NCBI GenBank assembly: GCA_000828075.3
Contig: JXCB02000023.1
Location: 1,221,744 to 1,285,743, forward strand
From: Tolypothrix campylonemoides VB511288
Lineage (GTDB): Bacteria; Cyanobacteriota; Cyanobacteriia; Cyanobacteriales; Nostocaceae
Length of the DNA: 64,000 nt
Direction of reading: 5' to 3'
A model generated the notes under the pieces. The model did no database searches, had not been told where the DNA came from, and was given only the letters and a program-made list of their open reading frames with translations. Every line of letters begins with the position of its first letter. Positions within the stretch are counted from its first letter, which is position 1. The position numbers were made by a program, and so were the translations under genes. Positions 35,093-44,239 of this stretch are shown one piece after another.

Positions 35093-37096
35093 ATGAGCGT
35101 TTTTGTTGCCGTTGACCAAATTGATAAAGTCTTTTCCTTAACCGATGGTGGTAAATATATTGCCCTCAAAGGAATAGACCTCCAAATAAAAAAAGGAGAA
35201 TTTGTTTCTCTGATTGGTCACTCCGGTTGTGGTAAATCTACCTTATTAAATATGATTGCCGGTCTGGATTTGCCAACTGAGGGTGTCGTGACTCTAGAAG
35301 GAAAAAAAATCACTAAACCTGGTCCAGACAGGATGGTGGTGTTCCAAAATTATTCTTTGTTGCCTTGGCGGACAGTACGACAAAATATTGCCCTTGCCGT
35401 AGACTCAGTTATGAATGAAGTGCCTGCGGGTGAACGCAAGGCAATTGTAGAACAGCATATCGATTTGGTGGGGTTGCGTCCTCATGCTGATAAACAGCCA
35501 GGAATGTTATCAGGTGGACAAAAACAGCGAGTGGCGATCGCTCGTGCCTTAGCAATTCGTCCGAAATTACTCTTGCTAGATGAACCGTTTGGTGCATTAG
35601 ATGCACTGACGCGAGGCAACTTGCAAGAACAGTTGATGAAAATTTGTCAGGAAAACGAGGTCACTGCCGTGATGGTGACTCACGATGTCGATGAAGCAGT
35701 GCTGTTGTCCGACCGAATTGTGATGCTGACAAATGGACCAGAATCCAAGATTGGAGACATTTTGGAGGTGGATATTCCTCGTCCTCGCAAGCGGATGGAA
35801 GTAGTAGAACATCCTAGCTACTACAGTTTGCGGAGTGAGATGATTTACTTCCTGAATCAACAAAAACGGATTAAGAAACTCAGGGCAAGGAAAACAGCGG
35901 CGATCGCCCGTCACGGTTTAGAAAAAGTCAACCTCGAAATTGGTTTCCTCCCTCTCACAGCCTGCGCCCCTCTAGCTGTAGCTAAAGAGAAAGGCTTCTT
36001 TACCAAGTATGGTCTAGATGAAGTGTCCTTGGTGCGCGAATCCAGCTGGCGCGGAATTACCGATGGCATTACTGGCGGATATTTAGATGCTGCTCAAATG
36101 CCTGGTGGAATGCCAGTTTGGTTGACTGTGGGAGGACATGAGGGTCGCCCTGTGCCAGTTGTCAGCGCCCTGACACTCACCCGCAATGGTAATGCCATTA
36201 CCCTAGATAAACGTTTTTATGACCAAGGGGTGTATACTCTAGCAGACTTCAAACAAGTGCTGCAACGGTCTGCAAATCAACGCCATACTCTGGGAATGGT
36301 TCATCCTTCCTCAATGCACAACATACTATTGCGTTACTGGTTAGCAGCCGGTGGTATTGACCCTGACCACGATGTTTCCCTCAAAACTATTCCTCCGGCT
36401 CAAATGGTCGCTGACCTGCAAGCAGGAAGTATTGACGGTTACTGTGTGGGCGAACCTTGGAACTTGCGAGCAGCGATAGAAGGTATTGGCTTTACCATCG
36501 CTACAGATTTAGAAATTTTGGAAGGACATCCAGGCAAAGTTCTAGGAGTCCGTGAAGATTGGGCAGCAGCATATCCCAACACCCATATAGCCCTCGTCAA
36601 AGCCTTATTGGAAGCTTGTCAATTCTGCGCTGATGAGAGAAACTCTCAAGAAGTCCGTGAAATTTTATCTCGGCGGGAGTATGTCAGTACTAATGAGGAA
36701 TACATCCAACTTGGCGATCCAAACTCCTATGCTTGTAGCCTAGAACAACCAATGCGACAGTATGCCCATCATCTGTTTTTCGGAGATGGCGTTAATCGTC
36801 CCAGCCGCACGGAACATTTGTGGATGATGACCCAAATGGCACGTTGGGGCGATATCCCCTTCCCCCGGAACTGGTTAGAAATCCTCGAACGAGTTTGTCG
36901 AGTCAATGTGTTCAGTACCGCAGCACGAGAACTAGGTCTACTTGATATCAAGTATCATCGCGGTCCGATCCAGTTGTTCGATGGCTCTGTGTTTAATGCT
37001 GATGACCCCATTGCCTATCTCAATAGTTTGCATATTAAACGCAATGTTTCAGTGGCAGAAGTTGTGATAGACTCACGTCCTTCAGTCGCTGCGTAA
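35093..37096 (+). CDS. cmpC: Bicarbonate ABC transporter ATPase fused to a substrate-binding-like domain, CmpC
   Basis: 667 residues in two parts. Residues 1-260 are an ABC ATPase: Walker A GHSGCGKST, signature LSGGQKQRVAIARAL, Walker B LLLLDEPFGALD and switch His in MVTHDVDEAV. Residues about 280-650 are a CmpA/NrtA-like domain (IGFLPLTACAPLAVAKEKGFF, YWLAAGGIDPDHDV, GYCVGEPWNL), which in NrtC/CmpC is cytoplasmic and regulatory rather than periplasmic. This fusion is diagnostic of the nrt/cmp transporters and rules out cyanate or generic SsuB systems. It lies 310 bases after cmpB across repeat DNA. Confidence 0.88.
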   Translation: MSVFVAVDQIDKVFSLTDGGKYIALKGIDLQIKKGEFVSLIGHSGCGKSTLLNMIAGLDLPTEGVVTLEGKKITKPGPDRMVVFQNYSLLPWRTVRQNIALAVDSVMNEVPAGERKAIVEQHIDLVGLRPHADKQPGMLSGGQKQRVAIARALAIRPKLLLLDEPFGALDALTRGNLQEQLMKICQENEVTAVMVTHDVDEAVLLSDRIVMLTNGPESKIGDILEVDIPRPRKRMEVVEHPSYYSLRSEMIYFLNQQKRIKKLRARKTAAIARHGLEKVNLEIGFLPLTACAPLAVAKEKGFFTKYGLDEVSLVRESSWRGITDGITGGYLDAAQMPGGMPVWLTVGGHEGRPVPVVSALTLTRNGNAITLDKRFYDQGVYTLADFKQVLQRSANQRHTLGMVHPSSMHNILLRYWLAAGGIDPDHDVSLKTIPPAQMVADLQAGSIDGYCVGEPWNLRAAIEGIGFTIATDLEILEGHPGKVLGVREDWAAAYPNTHIALVKALLEACQFCADERNSQEVREILSRREYVSTNEEYIQLGDPNSYACSLEQPMRQYAHHLFFGDGVNRPSRTEHLWMMTQMARWGDIPFPRNWLEILERVCRVNVFSTAARELGLLDIKYHRGPIQLFDGSVFNADDPIAYLNSLHIKRNVSVAEVVIDSRPSVAA

Positions 37097-37243
37097 GAAT
37101 TTTAGATTTTGGATTGGGGATACTGGTGTGCCTAATGCGGAAATTCCACGAGTAACCCGATTATCCAAAATCTAGGCGTTGCTGAATCAGAATATGAACT
37201 GCCAAAATTACCTTTCTTTTCTTTGTACCTTTGCGCCTCTGCG

Positions 37244-37277
37244 ACGCCAGTCGCCTACGGAGGGAAACCCTCCTGCA
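37244..37277. repeat. Dispersed hairpin repeat, copy 2 (cmpC-cmpD spacer)
   Basis: Same unit as 34940-34973; the hairpin here is GGAGGG-AAA-CCCTCC (37259-37273). The arm change is paired on both sides, so the stem is kept. It lies in a 328-base spacer with no gene. Confidence 0.75.
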
Positions 37278-37424
37278 GCGCTGGCTCGCCTCTGCGCGAG
37301 ACAAATTCATATTTTCAATCAGCAACGCCAAAATCTGAAAACTATGGATCAACGAATAATTAACAGACGCACTGTTTGAAGCATCACCACATTCTTAAAC
37401 CAAAATCAAAAATCCAAAAGAAAT

Positions 37425-38270
37425 ATGCACAACCGCACTTTGACTTACACTGAACCATCAAGAGAGTCTACAACACGTAGCCGTTCCAATCCTTTCTTGC
37501 TCATTGAAGAAGTTTCTAAAATCTATCCTACGCCAAAAGGTCCTTTTACAGTACTACAAGGCGTTAACCTCACAGTGAATGAAGGCGAGTTTATCTGCGT
37601 CATAGGTCACTCGGGTTGTGGCAAATCAACACTGCTGAACATGGTTGCAGGGTTTACCAAGCCAACCCATGGAAATGTATTGCTCGGCTCCAAACCCATC
37701 ACCCAACCAGGTCCAGACCGGATGATGGTTTTCCAGAACTACGCTTTGTTGCCTTGGCTGACTGCTTTTGAAAACATTTACTTGGCTCTTAATGCCGTCT
37801 TCCCGAATAAAACAAGGGCAGAGAAGTCAGCCATTGCACGCGAACATCTAGCACTGGTAGGACTTACAGAAGCCGCCGACAAAAAGCCGACACAAATATC
37901 TGGGGGGATGAAACAACGGGTTGCTATTGCAAGAGCTTTGGCGATTCGTCCGGAAGTTTTGATCTTAGATGAACCTTTTGGAGCGTTAGATGCGATTACC
38001 AAAGAAGAATTACAGGAAGAATTATTGAAAATTTGGAACGAACGGCGATGCACAGTGTTGATGATTACTCACGACATTGATGAAGCGCTATTCCTAGCAG
38101 ACCGTTTGGTAATGATGACTAATGGACCTGCTGCTAAAATCGGTGAAATCTTAAACATTCCTTTCCCTCGTCCCCGCGATCGCGCTCGGATTATGGAAGA
38201 TCCAGAATACTACAAACTGCGGAACCACGCCCTTGATTTCCTCTACCACCGCTTTGCTCATGACGAATAG
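37425..38270 (+). CDS. cmpD: Bicarbonate ABC transporter ATPase CmpD
   Basis: 281 residues, a single ABC ATPase domain: Walker A GHSGCGKST near residue 64, QNYALLPWLTAFENI Q-loop, signature ISGGMKQRVAIARAL, Walker B LILDEPFGALD and H-loop MITHDIDEAL. It pairs with CmpC's ATPase to drive uptake. An N-terminal extension of about 25 Ser/Thr/Arg-rich residues precedes the domain. It ends the transporter set; a hairpin with T-run follows at 38303-38347. Confidence 0.87.
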   Translation: MHNRTLTYTEPSRESTTRSRSNPFLLIEEVSKIYPTPKGPFTVLQGVNLTVNEGEFICVIGHSGCGKSTLLNMVAGFTKPTHGNVLLGSKPITQPGPDRMMVFQNYALLPWLTAFENIYLALNAVFPNKTRAEKSAIAREHLALVGLTEAADKKPTQISGGMKQRVAIARALAIRPEVLILDEPFGALDAITKEELQEELLKIWNERRCTVLMITHDIDEALFLADRLVMMTNGPAAKIGEILNIPFPRPRDRARIMEDPEYYKLRNHALDFLYHRFAHDE

Positions 38271-38302
38271 AAACTGACACCTCGTTGCCCATAAGCTGAA
38301 AG

Positions 38303-38347
38303 CCTGGGGCGCAAAGCCTTGCGCCCTTACCCAGGTATGAGTTTTTT
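38303..38347 (+). terminator. Terminator after cmpD
   Basis: Inner stem GGGCGCAA (38307-38314), loop AGCC, TTGCGCCC (38319-38326) within an outer CCTGG/CCAGG pair (38303-38307/38331-38335), followed by TTTTTT at 38342-38347. It separates the transporter from the flavodiiron genes, which then need their own promoter within 38350-38545. Confidence 0.75.
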
Positions 38348-38545
38348 CTGACTTTGCCCTTTAGCGAGGACAAAGCGCTTTTGCGTTTTATAGCGGTTTG
38401 CATTTGCATTCTCTATCGTAAATAAAAGAAATTTATAGCTTATTGATATTGCTATTTAAGTAAATTATGCATATATTTCTTTACAGAAGCTGAGAAAAGT
38501 TAATGTAGCAATCCAAATCATATTGAATAGCACAGGAGGCTCCTG

Positions 38546-40270
38546 ATGATAGCACTTGCTGAACGCGAGCAACGCAGGTTAACGATGCAGTCTGTGGAAA
38601 TTACCTCTGGTACAACAGCAATCCGTTGCTTGGACTGGGACCGCGATCGCTTCGATATTGAATTCGGACTCCAAAATGGCACGACCTACAACTCATTTTT
38701 GATACAGAGTGAAAAAACAGCTTTAATTGATACTTCCCATGAAAAGTTTCGCCAACAGTACTTAGATACTGTGTTGGGACTGATTGACCCACAAAAGCTG
38801 GATTATCTCATTGTTAGCCATACTGAACCAGACCACAGCGGATTGGTCAAAGATATACTGGCGTTGGCTCCTCAGGTTACTGTTGTCGGTTCTAAGGTGG
38901 CAATCCAGTTTCTAGAAAATTGGGTACATCAGCCGTTTAAGCAACAGATTGTGAAAAATGGCGATCGCTTAGATTTAGGCAACGGACACGTCCTGGAATT
39001 TGTGATTGCACCTAATCTGCATTGGCCTGACACAATATTCACTTATGATGCCAAAACGCAAATTTTATATACCTGTGATGCGTTTGGTATGCACTATTGT
39101 GACGACCATACTTTTGATGAAGATTTAGACCTGATCGAAGAAGATTACCAGTACTATTACGACTGCCTGATGAGACCAAATGCTCGCTCAGTGTTGTCTG
39201 CTCTCAAGCGGATGAATGAGTTGCCAGTTGCAACCATTGCCACAGGTCACGGTCCTCTACTTCATCACAATGTTACTGAACTGGTAGGTCGCTATCGTCA
39301 GTGGAGTCAAGAGCAAGCAAAGGCAGAAACAACAGTTGCCGTCTTTTATGTGTCTGATTACGGATATAGCGACCGTCTTTCTCAAGCTATTGCCCACGGC
39401 ATCACGAAAACGGGTGTGGCAGTAGAAATGATGGATTTGAAGTCGGCTGATCCTCAGGATGTCAGAGAACTGGTAAGCATTGCTAGTGGGCTGGTGATTG
39501 GCACTCCACCAATCACAGGACTAACTGCTGTTACTGCTCAGACTGCCATCAGCACTATCCTCGCTGCTGCCAAAGCCAAGCAGTCTGTCGGTGTGTTTGA
39601 GTCTGGTGGTAGGGATAGTGAATCGGTTTATTTACTGCTGAATAAGTTCCAAGACTTAGGGCTAAGCCCCGCCTTCTCACCAATTGTGCTTAAGGAAACG
39701 CCAAGTGATACCACATATTATTTATGTGAAGAAGCTGGAACAGACATGGGGCAATGGTTGTCGCGCGATCGCAGTATCAAGCAAATCAAAGCTCTCAATT
39801 CAGAACTTGAAAAAGCCTTAGGACGATTGAGTAGTGGGCTGTACATTCTCACTGCTCATAAGGGCAATTTCAGCAGTGCGATGTTAGCTTCCTGGGTAGC
39901 GCAAGCTAGTTTCAAACCCTTAGGTCTAACAGTTGTAGTAGCTAAAGACCGTGCAATTGAATCTTTGCTGCAAGTCGGTGATCACTTTGTTCTTAATGTT
40001 TTAGAAGAAGGCAACTATCAGGGATTGATGAAGCACTTCCTCCAGCGCTTTCCTCCTGGTGCTGACCGTTTTGAAGGAGTCAAGACTTACCTGGCGAACA
40101 ATAATTGTCCGATTTTGGCAGATGCTCTTGCCTATTTGGAATGCGAAGTCAAAAGCCGTCTGGATTGTGGTGACCACTGGACTATTTACAGCACTGTCTC
40201 TGTCGGTCGCGTCTCTAAACCTGATGCTCTGACTGCTGTTCACCATCGCAAAGTTGGGAATCACTACTAG
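38546..40270 (+). CDS. A-type flavodiiron protein, full diiron site (Flv3/Flv4 type)
   Basis: 574 residues in the cyanobacterial three-domain layout: beta-lactamase-like diiron domain (about 25-260), flavodoxin domain with FMN (about 270-405, VAVFYVSDYGYSDRLSQAI) and C-terminal flavin reductase domain (about 430-574). Diiron ligands His92, Glu94, Asp96, His97 (SHTEPDHSG) and later His in TGHGPLL are complete. These proteins carry electrons away from the photosynthetic chain to O2 as heterodimers with a second Flv. AGGAGG sits 8 bases before the ATG. I cannot decide between Flv3(B) and Flv4 by eye, so no symbol is given. Confidence 0.88.
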   Translation: MIALAEREQRRLTMQSVEITSGTTAIRCLDWDRDRFDIEFGLQNGTTYNSFLIQSEKTALIDTSHEKFRQQYLDTVLGLIDPQKLDYLIVSHTEPDHSGLVKDILALAPQVTVVGSKVAIQFLENWVHQPFKQQIVKNGDRLDLGNGHVLEFVIAPNLHWPDTIFTYDAKTQILYTCDAFGMHYCDDHTFDEDLDLIEEDYQYYYDCLMRPNARSVLSALKRMNELPVATIATGHGPLLHHNVTELVGRYRQWSQEQAKAETTVAVFYVSDYGYSDRLSQAIAHGITKTGVAVEMMDLKSADPQDVRELVSIASGLVIGTPPITGLTAVTAQTAISTILAAAKAKQSVGVFESGGRDSESVYLLLNKFQDLGLSPAFSPIVLKETPSDTTYYLCEEAGTDMGQWLSRDRSIKQIKALNSELEKALGRLSSGLYILTAHKGNFSSAMLASWVAQASFKPLGLTVVVAKDRAIESLLQVGDHFVLNVLEEGNYQGLMKHFLQRFPPGADRFEGVKTYLANNNCPILADALAYLECEVKSRLDCGDHWTIYSTVSVGRVSKPDALTAVHHRKVGNHY

Positions 40271-40309
40271 AGAGAAGTCAAAAGTCAGAACTCAGGAGTT
40301 ACAAGGAAT

Positions 40310-42031
40310 ATGCCAGACATAAAACTACGCGATGTTCAGATCGCCTCGATTGGTACTGACACGACTGTGTTGCGATCGCGCACTTGGGATAGACTCAAAT
40401 TTGAAGTCGAATACTCGCTCCAAAAAGGAACGACTGCCAACTCCTACCTAATTCAAGCTGAGAAAAAAGCCATTTTAGACCCTCCGGGAGAGTCGTTTAC
40501 AGAAATTTACCTACGCGAATTACAACAACACCTTGATTTAAGACATCTCGACTACGTCATTTTGGGTCATGTCAACCCAAATCGCTGTGTAACATTAAAG
40601 GCATTGCTAGAGTTAGCCCCTCAAATTACCTTTATCTGCTCTAAGGCAGGTGCAGTTGCCCTGCGTAGTGCCTTTCCAGAACGAGAGTTAAAAATAAGTG
40701 TTGTCAGAGGCGAAGAAGTTCTGGATTTAGGTCAAGGTCATAAACTACAATTTATTGCTGTCCCCAGCGCACGTTGGCCTGACGAGCTTTATACTTACGA
40801 CCCTCAAACTCGGATTTTGTTTACCGATAAGCTTTTCGGTACTCATATCTGTGGGGATGAAGTTTTTGATGAAGGTTGGAAACGCTTAGACGAAGACCGA
40901 CGGCACTACTATGATTGCCTTCATGCTGCTCAGTTTCGCCAGGTGGAAATAGCACTTGACAAATTTGCTCGTTTATCAGTCAATTTCTATGCCCCTGGTC
41001 ACGGTCCCATCGTACGCTATAGCAAAAGCCGACTCACCCATGACTATCGACAGTGGAGTCAGCAGCAGAAGGATAAAGACTTGACAGTGGCACTGTTTTA
41101 TGCGTCTGCGTACGGCAATACAGCAACTTTGGCACAGGCGATCGCCAAGGGTATTACCAAGGCAGACGTAGCTGTGGAATTAATTAACTGTGAATTTGCC
41201 AATCCGGCTGAAATTCAGGCAGTTGTAGAAAAGTGCGATGGATTTATCATCGGTTCTCCTACATTAGGGGGACATATGCCTACTCAAGTCCAAACTGCCT
41301 TGGGTATTGTGCTTTCAACTGCTGCTAAAAGCAAATTAGCAGGTGTCTTTGGTTCTTATGGCTGGAGTGGGGAAGCAGTTGATGAGGTTGAAAGCAAATT
41401 ACAACAAGCAGGTTATCGGTTTGGCTTTGATACGATTCGCGTTAAGTTCAAACCCACTGATGTCATTCTTCAAGAATGTAAAGAAGCTGGCACTGATTTT
41501 GCTCAAGCCTTGAAAAAGGCGAAGAAAAGCCGCACTCCTCGACAAAGCGTCAGTGACTCCCAAATAGACCGAACTGAACAAGCGATGGGGCGAATTATTG
41601 GACCTTTGTGTGTGGTAACAGCCAAATGCAAAGAGGTCACAGGTGCAATGTTAGCCTCTTGGGTGACTCAATCTAGCTTCAATCCCCCAGGTTTAACAGT
41701 CGCAGTTGCCAAAGACCGTGCAATTGAATCTTTAATGCATACAGGGGACAAATTTGTCCTGAATATTTTGAAAGAAGGCATGAACCTGAGGCGGCACTTT
41801 CTTCAACCCTTTGCACCAGGGGAAAACCGCTTTGGTGGGTTGTCAATTCAAACAGCCCAAAATGATTGTCCCATCCTCAGCGATGCTCTCGCTTATTTGG
41901 AATGCACTGTTCATAGCCGAATGGACTGTGGTGATCACTGGGTTGTCTATGCCATAGTCAATAATGGTCAGATGCTACAGCCTGTAGGGATGACAGCAAT
42001 GCATCAGCGCAAATCCGGTAGCCAGTATTAA
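40310..42031 (+). CDS. A-type flavodiiron protein with degenerate diiron site (Flv1/Flv2 type)
   Basis: 573 residues with the same three domains as its neighbour, 39 bases downstream of it. The ligand motif is His87-Val-Asn89-Pro-Asn91-Arg92 (GHVNPNR) instead of HxExDH, and LHWPD-type and other ligand positions are also changed, as in the Flv1 and Flv2 lineages. The flavodoxin motif ALFYASAYGNTATLAQAI and the flavin reductase domain (GAMLASWVTQSSFNPPG) are intact. It is expected to work only as a heterodimer with the full-site partner encoded upstream. Confidence 0.88.
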   Translation: MPDIKLRDVQIASIGTDTTVLRSRTWDRLKFEVEYSLQKGTTANSYLIQAEKKAILDPPGESFTEIYLRELQQHLDLRHLDYVILGHVNPNRCVTLKALLELAPQITFICSKAGAVALRSAFPERELKISVVRGEEVLDLGQGHKLQFIAVPSARWPDELYTYDPQTRILFTDKLFGTHICGDEVFDEGWKRLDEDRRHYYDCLHAAQFRQVEIALDKFARLSVNFYAPGHGPIVRYSKSRLTHDYRQWSQQQKDKDLTVALFYASAYGNTATLAQAIAKGITKADVAVELINCEFANPAEIQAVVEKCDGFIIGSPTLGGHMPTQVQTALGIVLSTAAKSKLAGVFGSYGWSGEAVDEVESKLQQAGYRFGFDTIRVKFKPTDVILQECKEAGTDFAQALKKAKKSRTPRQSVSDSQIDRTEQAMGRIIGPLCVVTAKCKEVTGAMLASWVTQSSFNPPGLTVAVAKDRAIESLMHTGDKFVLNILKEGMNLRRHFLQPFAPGENRFGGLSIQTAQNDCPILSDALAYLECTVHSRMDCGDHWVVYAIVNNGQMLQPVGMTAMHQRKSGSQY

Positions 42032-42159
42032 GCAATTCACCCATTCAAAAACAAGAAACTCACTCCTTTTAGGCATCTTGCCTGTTGGCTATGTGCAAGC
42101 TTATTGGTGTGAAAGCTAAATTTTTCAACAATATTTTTCATAATTCAGTAGGAGCTTAA

Positions 42160-42747
42160 ATGCAAGAGTCCCTTGAGAAGCCATCAACAAATCGATACGC
42201 ATGGTTGAATCGGAATAGCCTTGTGCGTTGTCTGGAAGGTATCCAAGATTTACTTGTGATTTCTTTGTGTATTGGTCTATTCAGCTTCATGACAATTCAG
42301 CTGCGAGCCATGTTCTATTCGCTGCTACCTCCCCTGAATTTCCAAGTTGTCACATCAGATATTCTATTTCTGTTGATTTTAGTTGAGTTATTTCGACTGC
42401 TGATTATTTATTTACAAGAGCAACGAATATCTATTGGCGTAGCAGTAGAAGTATCTATCGTATCCGTTCTGCGAGAAGTGATTGTGCGGGGAGTGCTGGA
42501 AGCACACTGGAGCCAGATTTTAGCCTCTTGTGCCTTCTTGCTTGTTATGGCAGTATTACTAGTCGTTCGAGTTTGGTTACCACCAACCTTCAGTGGCATT
42601 GATCCTGAACGTCGTCTCTCTATGAGAAATAAGTTATTAACAGCAGAACAGGCATCTGAATCTACGCATTATATAGACTCTGAGGAAATTGCTTCTATCT
42701 TGGCAGAAAACAATAGTCGCTTAAGAAGCGAAAAGCCTATGATATAA
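42160..42747 (+). CDS. PsiE-like membrane protein
   Basis: 195 residues with four hydrophobic segments (about 30-50, 67-85, 95-110 and 125-145) and the PsiE-family core LVELFRLLIIYLQEQRISIGVAVEVSIVSVLREVI. PsiE is a poorly understood phosphate-starvation-inducible membrane protein. The gene has a GGAG Shine-Dalgarno, lies 128 bases after the second flavodiiron gene on the same strand and could be the third gene of that unit. In Synechocystis the flv4-sll0218-flv2 operon also includes a small membrane protein, but I cannot claim homology. Confidence 0.72.
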   Translation: MQESLEKPSTNRYAWLNRNSLVRCLEGIQDLLVISLCIGLFSFMTIQLRAMFYSLLPPLNFQVVTSDILFLLILVELFRLLIIYLQEQRISIGVAVEVSIVSVLREVIVRGVLEAHWSQILASCAFLLVMAVLLVVRVWLPPTFSGIDPERRLSMRNKLLTAEQASESTHYIDSEEIASILAENNSRLRSEKPMI

Positions 42748-42787
42748 GCTTTTTGAATTTTGAATGCGTGAATTCTGCCAAGCGGTA

Positions 42788-44083
42788 CTAGTCTCGTGTC
42801 AGCAGTTGTACTGCGGTACGCCAAATCAGTCCAGCAACAATCAACGCTAAACCCACCAGCCAAATTTGCTGTTCTACCCAAAAGGCTAGAAACGCACAGG
42901 AAGCCAAGCCCGCCCAACCTATCCATTTAGGATAAAGCCGTTCCTCGGGTGGCAATTGCAGTGCTGCAAAGTTCGTAATTGCGTAATAAATCAAAACGTT
43001 AAAGGCACTGAATGACCATGTGGTTTTCACGTCTCCAATCAGAACCAAGCCTGCGATCGCAACTCCCACAACCAGCACTGCCAAAACGGGTGTGCTTCCT
43101 GACTGATTCAATCTGGCAAACAACCGTGGTAAATCCCGGCGTCTTCCCATTGCCAGTACGACACGGGACAATCCCAAAATCAAGTTCAGTAGCACGCCTA
43201 ACATGGCAGTCATCGCCCCAATCGCTACAACCAAACCAGCAGCAGGACCAGCAACATTACGAATCGCTACCTCAAGAGGTGCAGCTTGCGCTTGTTGAGT
43301 CACCTTACCCAAGACATCTGCTCCCACTGCCCCAATACCAACTGCTGCCACTGTTATATACAACAACATTGTCAGCAGCAGACAGACAATCATCGCTCTA
43401 GGAATAGTTTTTCGCGGTTCTTTTGCTTCCTCGCCCATTGTAGCGATCCGACCATAACCCGTGTAAGCTACAAACATTAGAGCGGTAGCATGGAGTACTG
43501 ATGCGGCATTTCCTGAGAAGAAGGGTGTTAGATTTTCAGCACCGACGGTAACAGCACGCGGCAAACAGACAATGACAAATAAACCCAAAGAGAGCAATGT
43601 CACTGATACGATGATAATATTGACGAGGTTAGAGCGCCGAATTCCACTTAGGACAATCGCCGTAAAAACGATTACAGCAAAAAGAGCCGTGGGAACGAGT
43701 AAGCCACGCCCCATTAAATTGGTTGTGGTCAATAAGTAGCTGGCGAAACCTAAGGCAGCAGTGGCAGCAGATGCTGTTTTAGCTAAAAGAAACATCCAGC
43801 CAGCTGTAAAACCAAACCAAGGATTTAAATATTTGTACCCATATTCATATGTTCCACCACTCACGGCATGATTAGCAGCCAGTTGGGCGCTGTTCAGACC
43901 GTTGCAGGTAGCGACAAAAGCGGCAAGTGCTACGGCAACAATTACAGCTGGTCCAGCAATTCCAGCCGCAATACTTATGCTCACAAACACGCCAGTGCCA
44001 ATAATTGACCCCAGCCCCATCATGGTTGCACCTAGCACTCCCAACTCTCGTTGTAGTTGGGGTGTTATTGTTTTACCTGACAC
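42788..44083 (-). CDS. APC-superfamily amino acid permease
   Basis: 431 residues, about 12 membrane helices. The N-terminal GATMMGLGSIIGTGVFVSI and the later GGTYEYGYKYLNPWFGFTAGW are the conserved helix 1 and helix 2-3 regions of APC transporters, with GEEAKEPRKTIPRAM in the cytosolic loop after helix 6. Substrate not inferable; cationic or neutral amino acids are usual. Convergent with the PsiE-like gene (41 bases apart) and divergent from the small phosphatase-like gene, with a palindrome between. Confidence 0.87.
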   Translation of the reverse strand: MSGKTITPQLQRELGVLGATMMGLGSIIGTGVFVSISIAAGIAGPAVIVAVALAAFVATCNGLNSAQLAANHAVSGGTYEYGYKYLNPWFGFTAGWMFLLAKTASAATAALGFASYLLTTTNLMGRGLLVPTALFAVIVFTAIVLSGIRRSNLVNIIIVSVTLLSLGLFVIVCLPRAVTVGAENLTPFFSGNAASVLHATALMFVAYTGYGRIATMGEEAKEPRKTIPRAMIVCLLLTMLLYITVAAVGIGAVGADVLGKVTQQAQAAPLEVAIRNVAGPAAGLVVAIGAMTAMLGVLLNLILGLSRVVLAMGRRRDLPRLFARLNQSGSTPVLAVLVVGVAIAGLVLIGDVKTTWSFSAFNVLIYYAITNFAALQLPPEERLYPKWIGWAGLASCAFLAFWVEQQIWLVGLALIVAGLIWRTAVQLLTRD

Positions 44084-44144
44084 AAGAAACCTCCTCGTGA
44101 GCTTGAGTTTCTTAGCTCTGGTTTTGATACGCTAATATTATCGT

Positions 44145-44154
44145 ATATCGATAT
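44145..44154. promoter_or_regulatory. ATATCGATAT palindrome in a divergent promoter region
   Basis: A perfect 10-base palindrome within a TATCG-rich stretch (44139-44157) between the APC permease and the phosphatase-like gene. It is a candidate operator, possibly for the PadR regulator encoded 500 bases away, but that link is a guess. Confidence 0.4.
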
Positions 44155-44239
44155 CGTTTTTCTATATAGAAAATGGCATAAGTCCTGTATGATCTGTTCA
44201 AAGCAAATACACAATTTCTAGCAACATACCGGGGTATTT

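Noticed and set aside
38303-38347. Riboswitch or attenuator before the flavodiiron genes
   Set aside because: It is a simple hairpin plus T-run about 200 bases upstream; a cmpD terminator explains it, and no conserved riboswitch core is visible.
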